From NCBI GenBank assembly GCA_021234155.1, contig JAJEKV010000028.1:3310567-3374566 (forward strand): DNA of 64,000 nt. The letters are read 5' to 3'. The position numbers were made by a program, and so were the translations under genes. The notes under the pieces are model-generated. The model was not told the DNA's origin. It saw only the letters and a program-made list of their open reading frames with translations, and did no database searches. This document shows, in pieces, positions 55,776 to 64,000 of this stretch. Within the stretch, counting starts at the first letter, position 1. Each line of letters starts with the position of its first letter. The DNA comes from Isoetes taiwanensis (taxonomy: Eukaryota; Streptophyta; Lycopodiopsida; Isoetales; Isoetaceae).

Positions 55776-56802
55776 TGTTCAACGTACATCTGGGAGTTCC
55801 TAGATCCTGCAAACTCAAGAATGGTTATATAAGTTATTGTACTTCTACAGTACCTTATACCCATTAGAACCTCCACGTTTCCATTATTTTAGAGCCATTG
55901 GAACCTCCACGTTTCCATTATTCTAGATCCCTGCAAAACTCTAGAAGCAATTATGGATATCCGCGTACTTCCGCAGTACGATATATCCTTGTACCTCCGT
56001 GGTGCTTTGATATCTTTCGTACCTCTGCGGTACTACTTGATTGTATCTCCACGATACAGTATCTCCGCGATACCAATCCACCATGGGTACACACAAGGAA
56101 TAAAATTCTTATTCACTATTCCGCATAAAGAAAATCAACTTACAAACTTTACCCATAAGTCTGTCCCATAGGAAATAATTTGAGATTCCGCATCCAAATT
56201 TTAGCATCCATATCCTTGACAACTTGTTAGGTGAAGTTCCTTCCGGTAGCTTATCACTAAACAAACCTGCAATTAAGGTCAAGTGTTAATATGACTTCCA
56301 AATCAAATATTTATACCACGGCCAACCCGGCTTCTGGATCACCACGATCTAACTCTGCAATCTCAAGCAAGATGCTTTTATTTATTCCATAATCCCCAAA
56401 GGATCATAGGAATTTCCCCAATAATTCGAACTTCGTTCTCAACAAATTCGGTCCCTATAAACCCGATCATTCTCCACGAAAGCACCAATTTTATATCGCT
56501 ACTAGTGCCCCGGCTTCACTTGCGGCGGTGGTCGTCAAATCCTCCTTACTTGGATGCCACGCTCAAGGATTCGCCCGATTCACTCATATACTTGGCCCCA
56601 ATACACTTTTTGACGAAGTTCAACCCATCGTACTTGCGGCACAAACTTGCAAGATTCTTGGTGCGTCGCGTGACCTTAGAGTATAATACCACTACTAGTT
56701 CCATCTTCTTTAATTCAAATCGAGAAGTAAAATTCAAATCCGGTGATGTTTCCATAGCCCATAGATTCCCGAGAAGAATCGTAAACTTCCTTCGATACCA
56801 CT
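55776..56802 (-). repeat. Array internal segment 3
   Basis: 1027 bp with the complete hairpin cluster near 55.84-56.08 kb. From about 56.2 kb onward the sequence carries CAG/CTG alterations (for example CTTGCGGCGGTGG for CTTGCAGCAGTAG at 56520), while its left part is clean. The PBS region near 56.79 kb is damaged. Confidence 0.8.
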
Positions 56803-57687
56803 TGATACGATTCATTATTTATGGAAAGCTAAACTACTGATACAACAGCATATTATTTGAAGATCAAGATCCAAGAACATCATATATGTCACAGACAAAT
56901 ACATTGATGAGCACGTTTAACCACCCAACCGGGTCCACAGAGTTATGGCAATGCAACTAGCTCAACAAACAGTATCTGGCTACTCCGCGTAGACCATTGG
57001 GCAAAGACAATATCTGGTTTATTGGCCGTCCAGGCTAGTCTAGCTACTCCACCTCCAGGCTAGTCTAGCTACTCCACGTAGGCACACATCACAAAAGCAA
57101 GTGCAGATCTGTGAAGTCGCTATGGAAGTAATTTGTGACCCCCTGTCACCTTTTCGGTTATTACTCCCTCATACGGATGAATTAGGATATGTGCCGCCCC
57201 AATTCGGAAACTAGACTCCAATCCGGTTCCAACGAGGTAAAGGTCTGCAATCCGATTTCTGGTTGCCGAGATATGTCCAACTGAAGTTTCGGTTCTATTT
57301 ATAGACCTCTCTGCGACTTCAGCCTTTTTTAGTATGCAATTGCCTTTTTCTCAAAATATCTCTTTGTCTTTAATTAGATTATAGGACTTATCATATGGAT
57401 ATTATCTATGGCCTTTTCCTCAACCAATAATCATCCCAATGATAGTGCCTCGACACCTTCCATGTTTCTGCAACCACCTTTACCTTGTATTTCCCATAAG
57501 AATAAAGGTCCCTAGATACATGAGTAATGTTTGCTATGTTTCCACAACTTTGCCATATTTTGCCATGCCCCCATAACTCTGGCGCCGTAGACCACTCCCT
57601 CGTGCTTTAACATCCATCCCTTCTCAAAAAGAGATCGTTCCGAGTACGTTCCAGTTTGGTCTATCCCTTCTCAAGGTGATTGTCCCA
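56803..57687 (-). repeat. Array LTR 4
   Basis: 885 bp, plus-strand TGATACGATTC...GATTGTCCCA. Largely intact. Confidence 0.85.
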
Positions 57688-58706
57688 TGTTCAACGTACA
57701 TCTGGGAGTTCCTAGATCCTGCGAACTCAAGAATGGTTATATAAGTTATTGTACTTCCACAGTACCTTATACCCATTAGAACCTCCACGTTTCCATTATC
57801 TTAGATCCATTGGAACCTCCACGTTTCCATTATTTTAGATCCCTGCAAAACTCTAGAAGCAATTATGGATATCCGCGTACTTCCGCAGTACGATATATCC
57901 TTTTACCTCCGTGGTGCTTTGATATCTTTCGTACCTCCGCGGTACTACTTGATTGTATCTCCACGATACAGTATCTCCGCGATACCAATCCACCATGGGT
58001 ACACACAAGGAATAAAATTCTTATTCACTATTCCGCATAAAGAAAATCAACTTACAAACTTTAAGTCTGTCCCATAGGAAATAATTTGAGATTCCACATC
58101 CAAATTTTAGCATCCATATCCTTGACAACTTGTTCGTAAAGTTCCTTCCCAGCGCTTATCACTAAGCAAACCTGCAATTAAGGTCAAGTGTTAATATGAC
58201 TTCCAAATCAAATATTTATACCACGGCCAACCGGCTTTACAGATCACCACGATCTAACTCTGCAATCTCAAGCAAGATGCTTTTATTTATTCCATAATCC
58301 CCCAAAGAATCATAGGAATTTCCCCAATAATTGAACTTCGTTCTCAACAAATTAGGTCCCTATAAGCTTGATCATTCTCCCGAAAGCACCGAATTTTATA
58401 TACGCTACTAGTGCCCCAGCTTCACTTGCAGCAGTAGTCGTCAAATCCTCCTTACTTGGATGCCACGTTCCAAGGATTCGCCAGTTCACTCATATACTTG
58501 GCCCCCAATACACTTTTTGACGAAGTTCAACCCATCTGTACTTGCAGCACAAACTTGCAAGATTCTTGGTGCGTCACAGCCTTAGAGTATAATACCACTA
58601 CTAGTTCCATCTTCTTTAATTCAAATCAAGTAAAATTCAAATCCGGTGATGTTTCCATAGCCCATAGATTCCCAGAAGAATCGTAAACTTCCGCTCTGAT
58701 ACCACT
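57688..58706 (-). repeat. Array internal segment 4 (clean hairpin cluster)
   Basis: 1019 bp. Hairpin 15-mers lie at 57751-57765, 57877-57891, about 57903-57917 (GTACC stem decayed to TTACC), 57931-57945, 57955-57969 and 57971-57985. Two GGAA...TTCC forms lie between the first two, the first with AGAA. Confidence 0.8.
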
Positions 58707-59601
58707 TGATACGATTCATTATTTATGGAAAGCTAAACTACTGATACAACAGCATATTATTTGAAGATCAAGATCCAAGAACATCATATATGTCACAGAC
58801 AAATACATTGATGAGCACGTTTAACCACCCAACCGGGTCCACAGAGTTATGGCAATGCAACTAGCTCAACAAACAGTATCTGGCTACTCCGCGTAGACCA
58901 TTGGGCAAAGACAATATCGGCTTATTGGCCCTCCGGTCTAGTCTAGCTACTCCACCTCGGGCTAGTCTAGCTACTCCACGTAGGCACACATCACAAAAGC
59001 AAGTGCGGATCTGTGAAGTCGCTATGGCGGTAATTTGTGACCCCCATCACCCTTTTTGGCTATTACTCCCTCATACGGATGAATTAGGATATGTGCGCCC
59101 CCATTCGGAAACTAGACTCCAATCCGGTTCCAGCGAGGTAAAGGTCGCAATCCGACCTCTGGTTCTTAGAGATATGTCCAAGCCCGAGTTTCGGTTCTAT
59201 TTATAGACCTCTCTGCGACTTGACCTTTTTTAGTATCTTGATTGCCTTTTTTCTCAAAATATCTCTTTGTCTTTAATTAGATTATAGGACTTATCATATG
59301 GATATTATCTATGGCCTTTTCCTCAACCAATAATCATTCCAATGATAGTGCCTCGACACCTTCCATGTTTACGCAACCACCTTTACCTTGTATTTCCCAT
59401 AAGAATAAAGGTCCCTAGATACATGAGTAATGTTTGCTATGTTTCCACAACTTTGCCATATTTTGCCATGCCCCCATAACCACTGGCGCCGTAGACCACT
59501 CCCCGTGCTTTAACTTTCGTATCGGTCCATCCCTTCTCAAAAGAGATCGTTCCGAAGTGCACGTTCGGTTTGGTCTATCCCTTCTCAAGGTGATTGTCCC
59601 A
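58707..59601 (-). repeat. Array LTR 5
   Basis: 895 bp, strongly CAG/CTG-altered (for example GTGCGGATCTG and ATGGCGGTAATTTG near 59.0 kb). Confidence 0.85.
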
Positions 59602-60619
59602 TGTTCAGCGTACATCACGGGAGTTCTAGATCCTGCGAACTCAAGAATGGTTATATAAGTTATTGTACTTCCCGCGATTACCTTATACCCATTAGAACCT
59701 CCACGTTTCCATTATTTTAGATCCATTGGAACCTCCGTTTCCATTATTTTAGATCCACCGCAAAACTCTAGAAGCAATTATGGATATCCGTTCTTAGCGA
59801 TCGATATATCCTTGTACCTCCGTGGTGCTTTGATATCTTTTCGTTACCTCAGCGGTACTACTTGATTGTATCTCCGCGATCACGATATCTCCGATACCAA
59901 TCCACCATGGGTACACACAAGGAATAAAATTCTTATTCACTATTCCGCATAAAGAAAATCAACTTACAAACTTTACCCATAAATGCGTCCCATAAGAAAT
60001 AATTTGAGATTCCACATCCAAATTTTAGCATCCATATCCTTGACAACTTGTTAAGTAAAGTTCCTTCCCGTAGCGCTTATCACTAAGCAAACACGCAATT
60101 AAGGTCAAGTGTTAATATGACTTCCAAATCAAATATTTATACCACGGCCAACCGGCTTTCTGATCACCACGATCTAACTCTGCAATCTCAAGCAAGATGC
60201 TTTTATTTATTCCATAATCCCCAAAGAATCATAGGAATTTCCCCAATAATTGAACTTCGTTCTCAACAAGTTAGGTCCCTATAAACCCGATCATTCTCCA
60301 CGAAAGCACAATTTTATACGCTACTAGTGCCCGGCTTCACTTGCGGCGATGATCAAATCCTCCTTACTTGGATGCCACGCTCCAAGGATTAGCCCATTCA
60401 CTCATATACTTGGCCCCAATACACTTTTTGGCCAAGTTCAACCCATCTGTACTTGCGGCACAAACTTGCAAGATTCTTGGTGCATCGCGACCTTAGAGTA
60501 TAATACCACTACTAGTTCCATCTTCTTTAATTCAAATCAGAGTAAAATTCAAATCCGGTGATGTTTCCATAGCCCATAGATTCCCGGAAGAATCGTAAAC
60601 TTCGCTCTCTGATAGCACT
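59602..60619 (-). repeat. Array internal segment 5
   Basis: 1018 bp. The hairpin cluster is present but disturbed (GTACTTCCCGCGATTACC for the first hairpin), mostly at positions that are CAG in other units. The PBS region near 60.61 kb is altered too. Confidence 0.75.
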
Positions 60620-61502
60620 TGATCACGATTCATTATTTATGGGAAGCTAAACTACTGATACAACAACATATTATTTGAAGATCAAGATCCAAGAACATCA
60701 TATATATCCGCGGACAAATACATTGATGAGCACGTTTAACCACCCAACGGGTCCACGAGTTATGGAATGCAACTAGCTCGACAAGCGATGTCGGCTACTC
60801 GCGTGAGACCATTGGGCAAAGACAATATCTGGCTTATTGGCCCTCCGTCTAGTCTAGCTACTCCACCTCCGGGCTAGTCTAGCTACTCCCGCGTAGGCAC
60901 ACATCACCAAAGCAAGTGCGGTCTGTGAAGTCGCTATGGCGGTAATTTGTGACCCCTGTCACCTTTTTTAATTTATTACTCCCTCATACGGATGAATTAG
61001 GATATGTGCCGCCCCAATTCGGAAACTAGACTTGAGCCGGTTCCAGCGAGGTAAAGGTCTTGTCCGACCTCTGGTTTGCGAGATATGTCCAACTGAAGTT
61101 TAGGTTCTATTTATAGACCTCTCTGCGACTTGACCTTTTTTTTTAGTATCACGGTTGCCTTTTTCTCAAAATATCTCTTTGTCTTTAATTAGATTATAGG
61201 ACTTATCATATGGATATTATCTATGGCCTTTTCCTCAACCAATAATCATCCCAATGATAGTGCCTCGACCCCTTCCATGTTTACGCAACCACCTTTACCT
61301 TGTATTTCCCATAAGAATAAAGGTCCCTAGATACATGAGTAATGTTTGCTATGTTTCCACAACTTTGCCATATTTTGCCATGCCCCATAACCACTGGCCG
61401 TAGACCACTCCCCGTGCTTTAACATCCATCCCTTCCCTTCTCAAAAAGAGATGGATTCGAGTGCGTTCGGTTTGGTCTATCCTTCTCAAGGTGATTGTCC
61501 CA
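60620..61502 (-). repeat. Array LTR 6
   Basis: 883 bp, CAG/CTG-altered like LTR 5. Confidence 0.85.
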
Positions 61503-62382
61503 TGTTCAGCGTACATCACGGGAGTTCCTAGATCCTGCGAACTCAAGAATGGTTATATAAGTTATTGTACTTCCCGCGATTACCTTATACCCATTAGAAC
61601 CTCCACGTTTCCATTATCTTAGATCCATTGGAACCTCCGCGTTTCCATTATTTTAGATCCTGCAAAACTCTAGAAGCAATTATGGATATCCCAGCGTGCT
61701 TCCAGCGATGCGATATATCCTTGTACCTCCGTGGTGCTTTGATATCTTTTCGTACCTCCGGTACTACTTGATTGTACCTCCCGCGATCTGATATCTCCAG
61801 CGATACCAATCCACCATGGGTACACACAAGGAATAAAATTCTTATTCACTATTCCGCATAAAGAAAAATCAACTTACAAACTTTAAGTCTGTCCCATAGG
61901 AAATAATTTGAGATTCCACATCCAAATTTTAGCATCCATATCCTTGACAACTTGTTAGTAAAGTTCCTTCCCGTAGCTTATCACTAAGCAAACACGCAAT
62001 TAGGTCAAGTGTTAATATGACTTCCAAATCAAATATTTATACCACGGCCAACCGGCTTCTGAATCACCACGATCTAACTCGCAATCTCAAGCAAGATGCT
62101 TTTATTTATTCCATAATCCCCAAAGAATCATAGGAATTTCCCCAATAATTGAACTTCGTTCTCAACAAATTAGGTCCCTATAAGCCCGATCATTCTCCAC
62201 GAAAGCACCGAATTTTATCTGCTACTAGTGCCCCAGCTTCACTTGCAGCAGTAGTCGTCAAATCCTCCTTACTTGGATGCCACGCTCCAAGGATTCGCCA
62301 GTTCACTCATATACTTGGCCCCCAATACACTTTTTGACGAAGTTCAACCCATCTGTACTTGCAGCACAAACTTGCAAGATTC
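61503..62382 (-). repeat. Array internal segment 6, truncated by LINE-D
   Basis: The first 880 bp of an internal segment. The right part after about 62.2 kb is again clean (CTTGCAGCAGTAGTCG). The segment stops at GCAAGATTC where the LINE-D poly-T tract begins. Confidence 0.85.
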
Positions 62383-62384
62383 TT

Positions 62385-62415
<31 letters not shown>

Positions 62416-64000
62416 TAAGAATATGATATATTAAATTATAATATAGAAATACAAAGCTTTACCCAAGAGCCAGCCTTTGCAAGCCGACACTCGAATCATC
62501 CCTAGATACCCAATCATCCCTAGATACCCAATGACATTTGAAGAACATGTAAAATCCTTGGATCTGACCAATCCTGTCCAAATCTGTGTTATAATTTCGC
62601 CCAAATTTCTTATGATGGGCTAGAGCCATGAGTGCCACCTCGATATTGAAGGTATTCTTCAACCTATCCGGGAGAAAAGTCTTTGTCCTCAATCGCAATG
62701 CCACACCTATGTTTCCATAAAGACCACGATTGCTATGTTCACCAGCGAGCGAGAGACTAAGTCCCCATCACATTACCCCAATTATCTCGGCCATAGACAT
62801 TCTTTGAATAGAAATCCTAATGAGGGGCATACCCATATCCAAAACTCATGTATCACGGGGCAGAAAAAATAAATGTGATATGGTTTCTATGGTATTACAT
62901 CCTAGAGGGGCCAGGTATCGATGGGGCAAATACCATTTTGGTGGAGTCTCTCCATAGTGCTTAGACCCCCAGTAATGCCAACCATCAAATATCTCTTTGC
63001 TGTAGTTTCTTAGAACAAAGAGTAGCCCATGGGCCTGGTTAACAATTGCATGATTTGAGAAGCACCAATAGCTAACACCCGGTTTTTCTTTTAGAGGAGC
63101 ATGGGCCGAAGGCGATAAATAGTATTGACAATATAGCCCACTTTCCCTTGACAAGCCCACTACGATCACTAGGACCATCTCTACCGGACAAAGTATCCAA
63201 GGTACCACGTAATTCTTTAAAAATCTTCCTATCTCCCTCCCTACTCAGGGGACCTTTCCTTTAAAAGCGGGACCGGAAAGCCACATATATACCATCCCAA
63301 AGGTGCCCCACCTTGCTGATACATGCTTGTCTCCATTTAGTAAAAATCTTTTAGATGTATGAGTGCAAGGGGAAGGTTATTTTCGACCATATCCGTGTAT
63401 TCCAAAATATGCTCAACTTCCCGGCCTCCCTTGGTGCATCCAGCAGACAAAAAGAGATTGAACTTTCAGCCAAGCCTCTAGAAGCTTCCTCATCAGCGGG
63501 GATGTGCACGGAGGCGATTTTGTAGCTATAGAAAAGGCCAAGTTCAAGGCGGGGGTAAGGATGGCTTACCTTTAAGCTTGCATTTTTGAAGCCAATGCTT
63601 AACAAAGTGCGGTCTTGCGGGGAAGAGGTATCGTCACGATTGCCCTCCATACATATTTTCCAGCCAATGCTTGAGCTTGAACAACCAGGATCCTTGCACC
63701 CCAAACCGCCATCTCTCCCTACCAATACATCTCAGGACCAAGCCACTTTATGCATTCCTCCCCCATATAAATTTCCTGATGATGGTTTGGATCTGATTGT
63801 AAACACCTTTACGAGCCACAATAGCCGATGAGTAGTAGACATGAGATCTTTGCTAGAATGGCCTTTGCCCTTTGCTATCACTTGTGGCCGGTGGAGAGAC
63901 CTTTGGATGACCATAATTGGACCTTTTTTTCACGAGGGTGTCGGGGATAGGAGTCCACATCCCTTCCTTCGATTATTAGAAAGGACCAAGGGTAGCCCTA
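62383..64000 (-). mobile_element. LINE-D: 3' part of an L1-type LINE, continues beyond the window
   Basis: A run of 28 T (62383-62410) is the poly-A tail of a minus-strand LINE inserted into the array. Reading leftward from 64000, open pieces in several frames match LINE-B ORF2: HKVAWS and GRDGGLGCKDP, then AGKLSIFWNTRIWSK, a degraded zf-RVT region, and the C-terminal FNIEVALMALAHHKKFGRNYN (LINE-B: FNMEVALLALSHHRKMGVAYN). At least four frameshifts separate the pieces. An 18-bp direct duplication at about 62506-62541 repeats VSRDD in the protein. The RT core and 5' half would lie to the right of the window. Confidence 0.85.

Larger units (their letters stand above)
37070..62382 (-). repeat. 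Tandem array of a non-autonomous LTR retrotransposon (LTR-internal)n
   Basis: Six LTRs of about 0.88-0.90 kb alternate with internal segments of about 1.03 kb; the start-to-start period is 1904-1916 bp. The element lies on the minus strand: each LTR ends GAATCGTATCA, then after two bases comes TGGTATCAGAGC, the tRNA-iMet primer-binding site. Internal segments have no long ORF, so the family is non-autonomous (TRIM/LARD-like). The array is interrupted by two gypsy elements and ends on the right inside an internal segment where LINE-D was inserted. The left end, near 37070, abuts LINE-C. Such arrays can form by unequal exchange between LTRs. I see no obvious polypurine tract before the LTRs. 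Confidence 0.85.

Noticed and set aside
48700-62382. Many repeated short ORFs of 60-111 codons inside the array
   Set aside because: They recur because the unit recurs; the same frames are broken in sister units. I treat the array as non-coding.
48700-62382. Possible CRISPR-like or rDNA-type tandem structure
   Set aside because: The ~1.91-kb period, TG...CA blocks and tRNA-iMet primer sites identify LTR retrotransposon units; no rRNA sequence and no short direct repeats with spacers are present.

Overview
This window is nuclear DNA of a land plant. Split genes with short GT-AG introns, a long PLS-class pentatricopeptide repeat (PPR) protein, a BURP-domain protein, and plant-type L1 and Ty3/gypsy retrotransposons all point that way. 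The style of the PPR protein and the high retrotransposon load suggest a fern or another non-seed vascular plant. That is an inference and the species cannot be named from sequence alone.

Layout. 17-3366 (+) is an eight-exon FAD-dependent oxidoreductase gene. 4759-7254 (-) is a two-exon PPR gene, convergent with it. 7255 to about 14.58 kb is intergenic and I recognise nothing coding there. About 14.6-24.5 kb is an old L1-type LINE (LINE-A) whose ORF2 is split by two later insertions: a tract holding a long-TIR element, and a MITE-like element with an unusually long target-site duplication. 24806-25678 is a solo LTR of the family that also makes up the large array on the right. 26487-32607 is a second LINE (LINE-B), bounded by a perfect 13-bp target-site duplication. 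34134-35021 (+) is an intron-less BURP gene. A LINE fragment of a third type (LINE-C, minus strand) abuts its stop codon.

From 37070 to 62382 the host sequence is a tandem array of a non-autonomous LTR retrotransposon. Six LTRs of about 0.9 kb alternate with internal segments of about 1.03 kb, each carrying a tRNA-iMet primer-binding site. Two gypsy elements with intact 5-bp target duplications are nested in it: a full-length 11.1-kb copy (37410-48535) and a 2.3-kb internally deleted relative (51599-53928). A fourth LINE (LINE-D, minus strand, long poly-T at 62383) closes the window and is related to LINE-B.

Only three loci look like functional host genes: the FAD oxidoreductase, the PPR protein and the BURP protein. 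Everything else is mobile DNA.

The most striking signals are these. (1) Each array unit holds a cluster of short hairpins whose stems change in a compensatory way around a constant TCCRY core. (2) Repeat copies differ systematically at CAG/CTG trinucleotides, which looks like a base-calling artefact at CHG-methylated cytosines and would mean that some 'broken' elements are really intact. (3) The full-length gypsy element carries an open antisense Cys-rich ORF plus a long extra sense ORF. (4) A TAATG stop-start overlap joins ORF1 and ORF2 of LINE-A.
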